Shown one piece after another: positions 8,367 to 17,698 of a DNA stretch of 35,829 nt. The notes beneath the pieces were generated by a model. The model saw only the letters and a program-made list of their open reading frames with translations, was not told the DNA's origin and searched no databases. Each line of letters begins with the position of its first letter. Within the stretch, counting starts at the first letter, position 1. The position numbers were made by a program, and so were the translations under genes. The stretch spans positions 1 through 35,829 of the forward strand of contig JAFUHD010000061.1 in the NCBI GenBank assembly GCA_017469025.1, given 5' to 3'. The stretch comes from Clostridia bacterium. Its GTDB lineage: Bacteria; Bacillota; Clostridia; Christensenellales; Aristaeellaceae.

Positions 8367-9857
8367 TCAGCCGAGCACCTGCTCAAGATGCCGGTCAATT
8401 GCCTTTTCAAGCGCCTTGACAATGATCTTGAGCGTACGGATACGGGCATACTTTTTGTCATTGGATTCGATGATGTACCATGGAGCGTATTCCGTACTGG
8501 TCTTTTCAATCATCTCATTGACCGCCATTTCGTACTGCGGCCACTTTTCACGGTTGCGCCAGTCTTCCTCTGTGATCTTCCACTGTTTCTCCGGAGTGTT
8601 CTGACGGTCGGTGAAGCGGGCCAGCTGGGTATCCTGGTCAATATGAATCCAGAATTTGATGACTACAGCGCCCCATTCGGTCAGATCACGTTCAAACTCA
8701 TTGATCTCATTGTATGCACGTTTCCAGTCCTTTTCGGTGCAGAATCCTTCAAGGCGTTCCACCATAACCCGGCCATACCAGGTACGGTCAAAGATACAGA
8801 TATGACCGCTGCGCGGCAGGCGCGTCCAGAAGCGCCAGAGATACTGCCGGTTCAGTTCGTGCGGTTCCGGCGATGCGATCGGCTTCACATCGAAACCGCG
8901 GGGATCCAGCGGATAGGCAACACGGCGGATATTTCCGCCCTTGCCGGCTGCGTCCCAGCCTTCATAGCAGATAACAACCGGGATTTTGTTGAGATAGATG
9001 ATATTATGCAGTTCGCTCAGGCGTTCCTGCAGCCGCTTCAGTTCCTTCTTGTAATCATCATCCGAAATGGTAGGACTCAGGTCCACGTCAGCCAGTTTCG
9101 GCATTTTGACGAGCGGGAATGTTTCCTCAAAAGGTGAACCGATGTACCTGCCGCTGGCCAGAGCAGTCTGAGTCTGAATCACCAGAAGACGGAGCGCATC
9201 ACGGACCGTGGTCTTGCGGCGGCTGGCATCCAGCACGTGCCATGGAATGATGTCATTGGTCTTGTCCATGAAGGATTCATAGGCATCACGGAAGTGCTTG
9301 TATTCACGGTGCTGCAAGATATCCTCCTCTGTCACGCGCCACTGTGTTTCAGGCTGCGCAAGCAGAGATCCAAGACGCTCTTCCTGTTCATCCTTGTCGA
9401 TATGCAGGAAGAGTTTGAGAACCAGATAACCGCCATCTCTCAGCTGGCGCTCGAATTCATTGACCTGACGGATACGGCGTTTGTATTCCTTTTCGGTGAT
9501 GTCACGGTGCATAAGCTTGCGGACCAGACTCTCCATCCAGCCGGAGTCAAAGAAGGCCAGTGTTCCGTTTTCAGGAATGGCGGTTGCAAACGGATAGAGA
9601 AAAGGATAGCGGGCTTCAGATTCCGGAATGACGGCCGGTGATTCAACATGATAGAAGCGGGGATCCAGTTCACTGATCAGTTCCTTGATCAGGCTTCCCT
9701 TGCCGGCTGCAGCCCATCCCTCGATGAGAACAAGAATGGGCAGTTTCTTTTCGCGCAGCTGTTCCTGCATGCCCATGAGTGTGGAACTGAGTTCCTTGAT
9801 TTCAGCATTCAGCACCGACTTGTCCTCAGGTTTGGTTTTTTCAAAATCTTTGAGCAT
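8367..9857 (-). CDS. pap: Polyphosphate:AMP phosphotransferase, two fused PPK2 domains
   Basis: 496 residues, the length of class II PPK2 enzymes that phosphorylate AMP to ADP with polyphosphate in the cytoplasm. Two homologous PPK2 domains are fused. The C-terminal copy has a full Walker A (GWDAAGKGG) and the DRTWYGR Walker B/lid block. The N-terminal copy has GWAAAGKGS but a changed block, DSGWMES, so it is probably structural, as known for this class. The start at 9857 is set by a perfect AAGGAGG site; an in-frame extension to 9890 lacks one. The gene stands alone with its own promoter and shares the terminator at 8332-8362. The name pap follows the characterised enzyme; ppk2 is an alternative. 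Confidence 0.92.
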   Translation of the reverse strand: MLKDFEKTKPEDKSVLNAEIKELSSTLMGMQEQLREKKLPILVLIEGWAAAGKGSLIKELISELDPRFYHVESPAVIPESEARYPFLYPFATAIPENGTLAFFDSGWMESLVRKLMHRDITEKEYKRRIRQVNEFERQLRDGGYLVLKLFLHIDKDEQEERLGSLLAQPETQWRVTEEDILQHREYKHFRDAYESFMDKTNDIIPWHVLDASRRKTTVRDALRLLVIQTQTALASGRYIGSPFEETFPLVKMPKLADVDLSPTISDDDYKKELKRLQERLSELHNIIYLNKIPVVICYEGWDAAGKGGNIRRVAYPLDPRGFDVKPIASPEPHELNRQYLWRFWTRLPRSGHICIFDRTWYGRVMVERLEGFCTEKDWKRAYNEINEFERDLTEWGAVVIKFWIHIDQDTQLARFTDRQNTPEKQWKITEEDWRNREKWPQYEMAVNEMIEKTSTEYAPWYIIESNDKKYARIRTLKIIVKALEKAIDRHLEQVLG

Positions 9858-9897
9858 AAGGTCCTCCTTGTCAGTTTTGTACAATATCATTAATTGT

Positions 9898-9926
9898 ATT
9901 CTATGATATTTTCAGAAATGATGCAA
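9898..9926 (-). promoter_or_regulatory. Likely promoter for the PPK2 gene
   Basis: On the minus strand TTGCAT (9921-9926), a 17-base spacer and TAGAAT (9898-9903), about 40 bases upstream of the start codon. The -35 match is modest. Confidence 0.4.
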
Positions 9927-10035
9927 TAGTATTTTTGAATTCACCCAAACAGATTTTATGATGGAATCGGGAATGATCATGGGAAAATTATTAGGCAAAA
10001 TAGTGAAAAAATGAAGTGATAATTAACAATGGATG

Positions 10036-10064
10036 TAGACGATGATAATAATTTGTGCTATTAT
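10036..10064 (+). promoter_or_regulatory. Promoter of the ChvE/Ggu-like importer operon
   Basis: TAGACG (10036-10041), a 17-base spacer and TATTAT (10059-10064) preceded by TGTGC, an extended -10 element. The same TGTGCTATWAT string occurs at the second importer operon (24285-24295). Confidence 0.55.
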
Positions 10065-10100
10065 GTAGGCGATTTAAGAATGAAAGTGTTCCAGTCTATA

Positions 10101-10139
10101 ACGGCAGAGAGCCGTTTAGAAATACACGGAGATTCCGTG
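10101..10139 (+). promoter_or_regulatory. Two small inverted repeats in the importer leader
   Basis: ACGGC-AGAGA-GCCGT (10101-10115) and CACGGA-GAT-TCCGTG (10125-10139) lie in the roughly 90-base untranslated leader. They could be repressor half-sites or RNA hairpins; the sequence alone does not decide. Confidence 0.35.
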
Positions 10140-10161
10140 AAAATTACAGGAGGTATGGTTT

Positions 10162-11208
10162 ATGAAGAATGTTCTTGCTATTGTTCTGTGCGCACTGCTT
10201 CTCATCGTGAGCGTAGGCGCTATGGCCGATGGCCAGAAGGTCGGCGTTTCGATGCCGACCAAGGATCTGCAGCGTTGGAACCAGGATGGCGAAAACATGC
10301 AGAAGCTGCTGGAAGCAGCCGGATACACGGTTGACCTCCAGTATGCATCCAATGACGTCCAGACTCAGCTTTCCCAGATTGAGAATATGATCTCCGAAGG
10401 CGCGGACGTGCTCGTTATCGCGGCTATCGAAGGCTCTTCTCTGGGTGAGGCACTCACCATGGCGAAGGATGAAAGCATTCCGGTTATCGCGTATGACCGT
10501 CTGCTGATGGAATCTGATGCAGTTTCCTACTATGCAACGTTCGACAACTACATGGTCGGCACCGTTCAGGGCACCTATATTAAGGAACAGCTGGATCTTG
10601 AGAATGCGGCTGGCCCGTTCAATCTCGAGATCACCGCTGGCGACCCTGGCGACAACAACGCCGGTTATTTCTATCAGGGCGCTATCGACGTTCTGAAGCC
10701 GTATATCGATGCTGGCAAGCTGGTTGTAAAGTCCGGCCAGGTAGCATTTGATGATGTTGCGACCCCGACCTGGGCAACTGAGACGGCTCAGACCCGTGCA
10801 GAAAACATCCTGTCTTCCTTCTATGCGGATGGTACCAATGTTGATGTATGGCTCTGCTCCAATGACTCCACTGCTCTGGGCGTAGAGAATGCACTGGCTG
10901 CCAACTACACAGGCACTTATCCGATCATCACTGGTCAGGACTGCGATATTGCCAACACCAAGAACATGATCGCCGGCAAGCAGAGCATGTCCGTCTTTAA
11001 GGACACCCGTACGCTGGCAGCTCAGGTTGTCAAGATGGTTGGCCAGATTCTGAGCGGCGAGACTGTTGATGTCAACGATACCGAGACCTACAACAACAAC
11101 GTTATCGTTGTTCCGTCTTTCCTCTGCGAGCCCGTATTTGCTGATGCCAACAACTACAAGGCGCTCCTGATCGACTCCGGCTACTACACCGAGGATCAGC
11201 TCAAGTAA
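10162..11208 (+). CDS. Sugar ABC transporter substrate-binding protein, ChvE/XylF-like
   Basis: 348 residues, periplasmic-binding protein of the ribose/xylose class (peripla_BP_4). The fold starts at about residue 25 (KVGVSMPTKDLQRWNQDGENM), with ADVLVIAAIEGSSL, IPVIAYDRLL and VDVWLCSNDSTALGVE as typical ligand-cleft blocks. The closest recalled relatives are the ChvE multiple-sugar receptors (glucose, galactose, arabinose, xylose). A signal peptide of about 22 residues ends in GAMA before DG. No lipobox cysteine is present, unusual for a monoderm binding protein. An AGGAGG site sits just before the start. A strong hairpin separates it from the ATPase and two permease genes that complete the importer. 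Confidence 0.9.
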   Translation: MKNVLAIVLCALLLIVSVGAMADGQKVGVSMPTKDLQRWNQDGENMQKLLEAAGYTVDLQYASNDVQTQLSQIENMISEGADVLVIAAIEGSSLGEALTMAKDESIPVIAYDRLLMESDAVSYYATFDNYMVGTVQGTYIKEQLDLENAAGPFNLEITAGDPGDNNAGYFYQGAIDVLKPYIDAGKLVVKSGQVAFDDVATPTWATETAQTRAENILSSFYADGTNVDVWLCSNDSTALGVENALAANYTGTYPIITGQDCDIANTKNMIAGKQSMSVFKDTRTLAAQVVKMVGQILSGETVDVNDTETYNNNVIVVPSFLCEPVFADANNYKALLIDSGYYTEDQLK

Positions 11209-11230
11209 TTGAATTGTAATATTTATGGTT

Positions 11231-11259
11231 GATGCAGGCGAGCTGTGCTCGCCTGCATC
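11231..11259 (+). other. Intercistronic hairpin after the binding-protein gene
   Basis: A perfect 12-base-pair stem, GATGCAGGCGAG / CTCGCCTGCATC with a five-base loop, not followed by a T-run. It lies 23 bases after the binding-protein stop codon and before the ATPase gene. It probably stabilises the 3' end of the upstream message or partly stops transcription, giving more binding protein than membrane parts. Confidence 0.75.
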
Positions 11260-11319
11260 ATTTGATAATTGGACAATTCCATATCAGGAATATCTGATGA
11301 AAGGGATTGGAGGACGACC

Positions 11320-12864
11320 ATGGCAAACATACTTCTGGAGATGAAGAACATTACCAAGTTATTCCCGGGTGTTAAGGCTTTGGATAATGTAAATCTTCAG
11401 GTGGAACAGGGAGAAATTCACGCACTGGTAGGTGAAAACGGTGCGGGCAAATCCACGCTCATGAATGTACTGAGCGGTATTTATCCGTATGGCACCTATG
11501 AGGGCGATATTATTTACAACGGCCAGGTTTGCAAGTTCTCAAACATTAAGGACTCCGAGCGCAAAGGCATTGTCATAATTCATCAGGAATTGGCACTTGT
11601 CCCGGAGATGACCATTGGCGAGAACATGTATCTTGGCAACGAACGCGGCCACAAGTATGCAATTGACTGGAATACAACATATGCTGAGGCTGACAAGTAT
11701 CTGAAAATGGTTGGCCTGACGGAGAGCTCCAAAGTTCAGGTCAAGACAATTGGTACCGGTAAACAACAGCTTGTTGAGATTGCCAAGGCTCTGGCGAAGG
11801 ATGCAAAGCTGCTGATCCTGGACGAACCGACTTCGTCCCTGAATGAGGAAGATTCCCGCGCACTGCTGGATCTCATGCTGGGCTTCAAGAAACAGGGAAT
11901 GACGATGATCATCATCTCCCACAAGCTCAATGAGGTTGCCTATGTGGCGGATAAAATTACCGTTATCCGCGACGGTACGACGATAGAGACGATAGACAAT
12001 CACGGAAAAGAGCCGGTCAGTGAAGAGCGGATTATTAAAGGCATGGTCGGCCGTGAGATGACAAACCGCTTCCCGAAACGGGAAAATGTCAAAATCGGCG
12101 ATGTTCAGATGGAAGTTGAGAACTGGACGGTCTATCATCCGCTGTATCCGGAGCGCAAAGTGGTGGACAATGTATCCATAAACGTCAGAAAAGGTGAAGT
12201 TGTCGGCATCTATGGACTGATGGGTGCCGGACGTACAGAACTGGCAATGAGCATCTTCGGCCAGTCCTATGGTGTCAACTTCTCCGGCAGACTCAGGATT
12301 GACGGCAAGGAAGTCAGGATGCGCAAGAGCGAGGCAGATGCCATACGGCATAAGATCGCCTATGTGACGGAGGACAGAAAAGGCAATGGACTGGTTTTGT
12401 CGCAGTCCATCAAGGTCAATACCTCACTGGCCAATCTGGATCATATTTCAAACCACATGGTCATTGATCAGGATAAGGAATATGCGGTAGCTGAGGAATA
12501 CAGGGAGAAGCTCAAGATTAAGACGCCGACTGTTGAACAGCTTGTCGGCAACCTGTCAGGCGGCAACCAGCAGAAGGTTCTGCTGGCAAAATGGATGTTT
12601 GCAGAGCCGGATATCATGATTCTGGATGAACCGACCCGAGGCATTGATGTTGGCGCAAAGTATGAGATCTACTGCATCATCAATGATCTTGCAGCTGCAG
12701 GCAAATCCGTGATTATGATATCTTCGGAGCTGCCGGAGGTACTCGGCATGAGCGACCGGATTTACATCATGAACGCGAGTAAAATCGTGGGCGAGATGAA
12801 GGCTTCGGAAGCCACGCAGGAGAATATCATGGCCGCTATTCTTAAATCAGGAAGGGGTGCTTAG
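11320..12864 (+). CDS. gguA: Sugar ABC transporter ATP-binding protein (GguA/XylG-like, two ATPase domains)
   Basis: 514 residues, the standard size of the fused double-ATPase subunit of ribose/xylose-class importers. Domain 1 (about 5-250) has Walker [10 protein letters not shown], a modified signature [11 protein letters not shown] and Walker [13 protein letters not shown]. Domain 2 (about 265-510) has the usual degenerate Walker [10 protein letters not shown], signature [14 protein letters not shown] and Walker [17 protein letters not shown]. It powers uptake of the sugar delivered by the ChvE-like protein. The start at 11320 follows TTGGAGG; the frame is open to 11269 but has no signal there. 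The first permease gene begins one base after the stop codon, indicating translational coupling. Confidence 0.92.
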   Translation: MANILLEMKNITKLFPGVKALDNVNLQVEQGEIHALVGENGAGKSTLMNVLSGIYPYGTYEGDIIYNGQVCKFSNIKDSERKGIVIIHQELALVPEMTIGENMYLGNERGHKYAIDWNTTYAEADKYLKMVGLTESSKVQVKTIGTGKQQLVEIAKALAKDAKLLILDEPTSSLNEEDSRALLDLMLGFKKQGMTMIIISHKLNEVAYVADKITVIRDGTTIETIDNHGKEPVSEERIIKGMVGREMTNRFPKRENVKIGDVQMEVENWTVYHPLYPERKVVDNVSINVRKGEVVGIYGLMGAGRTELAMSIFGQSYGVNFSGRLRIDGKEVRMRKSEADAIRHKIAYVTEDRKGNGLVLSQSIKVNTSLANLDHISNHMVIDQDKEYAVAEEYREKLKIKTPTVEQLVGNLSGGNQQKVLLAKWMFAEPDIMILDEPTRGIDVGAKYEIYCIINDLAAAGKSVIMISSELPEVLGMSDRIYIMNASKIVGEMKASEATQENIMAAILKSGRGA

Positions 12865-12865
12865 G

Positions 12866-14035
12866 ATGAAGGGAATGTCTGTTACTGATTTTCTCAAAAA
12901 GTACACCATGATTCTGGCACTCGTCGTCGTAGCTGTCTTTTTCTCAATTACAACACAGGGCAAGATTCTTTATCCGCAGAACGTCAACAATCTGATCTCC
13001 CAGAATGGTTATGTGTTTGTACTGGCAGCCGGTATGCTTCTGTGCATTCTGACCGGCGGCAACATTGATCTGGCTGTTGGTTCCGTGGTCTGCTTCACGG
13101 GTGCTATCGGTGCCGTCCTGATGCAGAGCGGTATGAATATGTGGCTGGCAGCGCTCATTATGCTCCTGACAGGTCTGGCGATTGGTGCTTTCCAGGGATT
13201 CTGGATTGCAAAGGTCTATGTACCTGCATTTATTGCCACACTGGCCGGCATGTATACCTTCCGCGGCCTTTCAAATGTGGTTCTGCAGGGATATACGGTA
13301 TCTATTTCAAACCAGATGTTTCTGAACGTGTTCGGCGGCGGTGCTGACTGCTATGTGCCGGATTTTCTGGGCAATGGCGGCTCTTTCAATCTGACCTGTA
13401 TGGTAGCAGGAGTGATTATAGCTGTCATATACGTGCTGATGACGCTGCACAAAGTGAGCGTCCAGAAACGGATGGGCATTATCCAGTCGGCAACATCCGA
13501 ACTGGCCAGGATGGCGGTACTGTGTGTGCTGATTCTCTGGCTGTTCTGGAAACTGGCATCCTATAAAGGGATTCCGACTGTTCTGATCTGGATTGCGCTG
13601 GTACTGGGGATTTACAATTACATTACCACCAGCACGGCTGTAGGCCGTCATCTGTACGCTGTGGGCGGCAATGAAAAGGCAACGGCATTGTCCGGTGTCA
13701 ACACTCGGAATGTCTTCCTGTTTGCATATGCCAATATGGGTCTGCTTGCTGGTCTGGCGGGTATTCTGACGGTTGCCCGCGCAACTTCTGCACAGCCGAC
13801 ATACGGCCAGGGCTATGAGATGGATGCAATTGCTGCCTGTTTTATCGGCGGTGCATCGGCCTATGGCGGAACCGGGAAGATTTCCGGCGTCATTATCGGC
13901 GCAGTGCTGATGGGCCTGATCAACCAGGGCATGAGCATTATGGGTATTGGGGCCAATTACCAGCGTGTCGTAAAGGGCATAGTGCTTTTGCTTGCGGTTA
14001 TGTTTGATGTGCTGTCAAAGCGTGAAAAACGGTAA
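12866..14035 (+). CDS. gguB: Sugar ABC transporter permease 1 (GguB/XylH-like)
   Basis: 389 residues, very hydrophobic, with roughly ten membrane segments of the BPD_transp_2 family. Family blocks: GNIDLAVGSVVCFTG (the GxxDLSVG-type motif), FIATLAGMYTFRGL, VGRHLYAVGGNEKATALSGVNT and the near-C-terminal AIAACFIGGASAYGGTGKISG. It forms part of the sugar channel. ATG 12866 lies eight bases after GAAGGGG, with the ATPase stop one base before; GTG 12857 is a less likely start. It is clearly paralogous to the next gene along its whole length. Confidence 0.9.
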   Translation: MKGMSVTDFLKKYTMILALVVVAVFFSITTQGKILYPQNVNNLISQNGYVFVLAAGMLLCILTGGNIDLAVGSVVCFTGAIGAVLMQSGMNMWLAALIMLLTGLAIGAFQGFWIAKVYVPAFIATLAGMYTFRGLSNVVLQGYTVSISNQMFLNVFGGGADCYVPDFLGNGGSFNLTCMVAGVIIAVIYVLMTLHKVSVQKRMGIIQSATSELARMAVLCVLILWLFWKLASYKGIPTVLIWIALVLGIYNYITTSTAVGRHLYAVGGNEKATALSGVNTRNVFLFAYANMGLLAGLAGILTVARATSAQPTYGQGYEMDAIAACFIGGASAYGGTGKISGVIIGAVLMGLINQGMSIMGIGANYQRVVKGIVLLLAVMFDVLSKREKR

Positions 14036-14049
14036 AGGGGGAGACAACC

Positions 14050-15213
14050 ATGAAAAATATTTCAGGTGTTCTGAAGAAGAATGCAATGCTTGTCGTCCTG
14101 GTACTGGTGTATCTGTTTTTCACAATTACAACAGGAGGCAGCATCCTTAAACCGCTGAACTTCAATGCGCTGATTACACAGAATGCCTATGTGTATATCC
14201 TTGCAGTCGGCATGCTGATGTGCATGCTGACAGGCGGCAATATTGACCTGTCCTGCGGATCCTTTGTGTGTCTTGTTGGTGCAGTCGGCGGTGTCATGAT
14301 GGTTATCAAGGGCATGAATACCGGACTTTCGATTTTCCTGATGCTCGTTCTGGGGATTGCCTATGGGTGCGGACTTGGTTATCTGATCGCCTATGTGCAT
14401 ATTCCACCGTGGATTGCCACACTGGCAGGTTATCTGGCATTCCGCGGCCTCGGCACATCCATTCTCAGCAGCAATTCCAAAACAGGATCCATTGCGCCAT
14501 TCCCGGAAAGCTTCCTCAAGCTTTTCTCGGGCAAGATCTGGCAGACCAAGATGAGTGTCTTCAACTGGCCCTGTATGATCGTTGGTATTGCTGCTGCCCT
14601 GATTACGGTCGGTGTGATTTTCTATACCCGCAGTGCCCGACTCAAAAAAGGGTACGAGGCAGATTCTCTTGCCGGCGCGGCAGTAAAGAGTGCAGTCAGT
14701 GCAGGCTTTATTCTGCTTGTCATGTATAAACTGGCCAATGCGGGCGGTATTCCGACTGTTCTTGTATGGGTGGTCGGTGTTATCCTGATCTACAGCTTCA
14801 TCACCAGCAAAACCACGGTTGGACGGCATTTCTATGTCGTTGGCGGCAATATGGAGGCGGCGCGCATGTCTGGTGTCAATACACGCCGGATCATGTTCAT
14901 TGCATATCTTAACATGGCCATTCTGACAGTTGTATCTGCCTGGACGGTTATGGCGCGTTTTCAGGCTGCGAATTCGACTGCCGGTACGAACTTTGAAATG
15001 GATGCCATTTCAGCCTGTGTCGTAGGCGGCGTATCTGCGAGCGGCGGTGCCGGAAGTGTTATCGGCATGGTTATTGGTGCCACGCTGATTGGTGTCATCA
15101 ACCTGGGCATGAGCCTGATGGGCATTGATGCGAACTATCAGAAGGTTGTCAAAGGTGTTGTCCTGTTAGGTGCAGTTGTCTTTGATATCCTTTCCAAGAA
15201 GAGAAAAGCGTAA
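14050..15213 (+). CDS. Sugar ABC transporter permease 2 (GguB/XylH-like paralogue)
   Basis: 387 residues, same family and topology as the preceding gene and alignable end to end: ITTGGSILKPLNFNALITQN against ITTQGKILYPQNVNNLISQN, GGNIDLSCGSFVCLVG, VGRHFYVVGGNMEAARMSGV, and a shared ending NYQKVVKGVVLL...FDILSKK. The start follows GGGGGAGA. The pair probably arose by tandem duplication and may form a heterodimeric channel; the usual ribose/xylose-class importer has one permease gene. A terminator follows 27 bases after the stop codon. Confidence 0.9.
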   Translation: MKNISGVLKKNAMLVVLVLVYLFFTITTGGSILKPLNFNALITQNAYVYILAVGMLMCMLTGGNIDLSCGSFVCLVGAVGGVMMVIKGMNTGLSIFLMLVLGIAYGCGLGYLIAYVHIPPWIATLAGYLAFRGLGTSILSSNSKTGSIAPFPESFLKLFSGKIWQTKMSVFNWPCMIVGIAAALITVGVIFYTRSARLKKGYEADSLAGAAVKSAVSAGFILLVMYKLANAGGIPTVLVWVVGVILIYSFITSKTTVGRHFYVVGGNMEAARMSGVNTRRIMFIAYLNMAILTVVSAWTVMARFQAANSTAGTNFEMDAISACVVGGVSASGGAGSVIGMVIGATLIGVINLGMSLMGIDANYQKVVKGVVLLGAVVFDILSKKRKA

Positions 15214-15240
15214 ATTAGACAAATGAAAGCTGCGTCAAAT

Positions 15241-15270
15241 GAAAGGGAGCCGGAAACGGCTCCCTTTCTT
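15241..15270 (+). terminator. Terminator of the ChvE/Ggu-like operon
   Basis: A perfect hairpin, AAAGGGAGCCG-GAAA-CGGCTCCCTTT with a stable GAAA tetraloop, followed by CTTT. Confidence 0.9.
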
Positions 15271-15427
15271 TGCTGTGCGCCGGGCATGGCGCGAATCTGG
15301 TCTCCTGGAAAGCAGCAAACGACTAAAAACTTAAGGTGCACTCTTATCACTGTCTATGGAGTGAAGCAGAACAAATACAGTGGAATCGTGGATCACCAGC
15401 TAAAATTGGACGACTTGTTCAGAGGAT

Positions 15428-15472
15428 AAAAAAGGTCAGCGTTCTCTCGAAAAGCCAAGATAAAGCTGACCT
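15428..15472 (-). terminator. Terminator of the minus-strand exporter operon
   Basis: On the minus strand AGGTCAGC and GCTGACCT pair around a 24-base loop and are followed by TTTTTT. It lies 100 bases past the end of the binding-protein remnant. Confidence 0.65.
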
Positions 15473-15572
15473 CATTATGTGCCGTCCACGCTGCAACTGT
15501 GCTGTCGATCACTTCCAGATGATACAGCGTATGCGCCAATTCTGTGCGATCAGGCAGAATCACAAAAGCGCA

Positions 15573-15850
15573 TTACTTTCCCAGATATTTTGCCAGGATA
15601 GCGTTATACTCGCCGCCGGCTTTGATGTTGGCCAGGCCTGCATTGAACTTGTCCACCAGCTTCTGTTTTCGGCACTGAAGACGACAAAGCCGTAATCGGC
15701 ACCCTCGTTGGCGGTGCTATCTACCAGTTCAAGAAACACGCCACCTTTCTGAATGTAGTCCTCCAAGGCTGGGGGTGTCGTCGAAGCAGGCAGCACACTG
15801 ATCGCCGCCCATTTTGGAACCATGAAGGTCCCCGGAAGACCGTTTTTCAC
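15573..15850 (-). pseudogene. Remnant of a polar amino-acid ABC transporter binding protein
   Basis: Only the last 90 or so residues of a family 3 solute-binding protein remain, in two frames. One frame gives EDYIQKGGVFLELVDSTANE and GADYGFVVFSAEN. One base shift near 15670-15680 is needed to continue into KLVDKFNAGLANIKAGGEYN and AILAKYLGK, a very typical C-terminus of these proteins, with TAA at 15573-15575. The N-terminal 170 or more residues, signal peptide and start are missing. Its position directly after the exporter genes suggests a deletion joined the two loci. It is a non-functional relic. Confidence 0.75.
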
Positions 15851-15875
15851 ACTTGTGAAACTTCATGCTGGACAG

Positions 15876-17698
15876 TTATATTGCCTCTGGGGACTGGAGA
15901 TCATAGATCTTTTTATACAAACCGTTCTTTTTAATAAGATCTTCGTGAGTGCCCTCATCTATGACTTTGCCCTGATCCAGTACAACGATATGATCTGCAT
16001 GCATGAGCGTTGTAATCCGATGGGATATCAGGATGCGTGTTGCATTTGTCTCCAGACGATCCATCTCATGACGGATTCGGGCGTCCGTTTCTGTGTCGAC
16101 TGCAGACAGACTGTCATCCAGGATCATGACGGGTGTATTACGCAAGATGGTCTGAGCTATCGCGGTACGCTGTTTCTGACCGCCGGACAGGGTGACACCG
16201 CGCTCACCGACAAATGTATCATAACCTTTGACAAAGTGACTTACTGCGTCATCCAGTACGGCTACTTGAGCTGCTCTCCGAACATCGTTATCAGATGAAG
16301 ACATTCTTGCAATGGCGATGTTATCGCTCAAAGTACGGGAGAAGAGATAGGGCTCCTGCAGGACAATTCCAATCTGATTTCGTACACTTTCCCGTGTAAT
16401 CGTATTGAGCCGGTGCCCGCCAATACGGATCTCGCCACTGCCTTGGGGCAGATCATACAGTCGGCATAGAAGATACATAAGTGTACTTTTTCCACTGCCG
16501 GTGCTGCCCAGGATACCGGTTACTTTGCCTGCTTTGCAGGTAAAGCTGACATTATTCAGTACGGGCTGTTCATCATCTTCACTGTATTTGAATGTAACAT
16601 GATCAAATACGATATCCCCGTCGAGTGTTATCGCAGTGGAATCTTCGATTTCACGTTCGGGCTCCGAATTAAGGATATATTGGATACGCTCAATGGATAC
16701 ACCGGCGCGGCTCATCCCTGATATAACCCGGCCAAGCTGCCTGACAGGACCGGCAATCATAGCACTATAGGACAGGAATGCAATATAGTTGCCAACCGAA
16801 ATGTGTCCATTTAAACATAGATGTGCACCGACAATCAGGATAATCAGGTTTTGCAGACCGGATAGCGCATCTCCGGTCGCCCAGAACAGGGAGAGAAGAT
16901 GCATCAGGTAGTCCCAAAGTCCGGTGTATTCATTGTTTTTTTGTTCAAAGCGTTGGCGCTCGTAATTTTCCCTGCCGAATGCCCGGACAACACGGACACC
17001 AGTCAGATTTTCCTGAGCAATGGCAGATAGCTGTCCTTCCATGTCATCGACTTTGCGAAAACTTTTGCCGATCCGGACATGAAAGAAAAGTGAAAAATGA
17101 CAATAACAGGGATAAAGAGCATTACTATCAGCGTCAGATGAAGCGATATATGCAGCATGAAGATCAATGCGAGCACGATTTGGACGGTCATGCGGACAAG
17201 ATTGATTAGCTGCTCCGACAAAAAAGCACGAATAACGTCAACATCACTGGTGCAACGCTGGATAATATCACCGGTATGATTCTGATTATGCCAGGAAAGC
17301 GGTAATGATATAATGTGATGGTACAGAAGATCTCGTGTGGATTTTAGCATTACTTCCTGACCGAGGGCTGCCATCATACGAAAAGTGTACCGTGTCAGTG
17401 CGGCCAGGAGGGCAATGCAAAGGATCACGACAGCAATATAACCGATATATTCGCGCAACAAAGCAGGACCGCCGACCCTGTCAAGGAGCAGCTGTAGTGG
17501 AGCAGGAAGATCTGGCGCACTCGTTCCCAGAATTGAATCGACGGAAAACGAGATTATACGGGGATTGATCAGGTCAAGAAAGGAGGTGATGCAGGCAAAA
17601 AGAATGCTGAGCACAAAAAAGTGCTTTGATCCTTTTACAAGGCGTAAAAGGAGACTTGCATGAGTGGGATAGCGGAGTTTATTTTTCAAGAGAGCCAT
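15876..17698 (-). pseudogene. ABC exporter subunit B (MdlB/LmrA-like), single-base frameshift
   Basis: A half-size ABC exporter: membrane domain then ATPase. The first frame runs from ATG 17698 (MALLKNKLRYPTHAS) through the membrane region to ...GSAKVF. The second frame resumes with VDDMEGQLSAIAQENLTGVR and holds the rest. Adding one base near 17055-17062 (GTTTTCGC, likely GTTTTCCGC) restores a 607-residue protein, and the total length of 1823 bases fits a one-base loss. ATPase motifs: Walker A GSTGSGKSTLM, signature LSGGQKQRTAI, Walker B VMILDDSLSAVD. The usual catalytic Glu is Asp here, typical of the degenerate site in heterodimeric exporters. It overlaps the partner gene by 20 bases. Either genuinely broken or a sequencing error. 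Confidence 0.8.
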
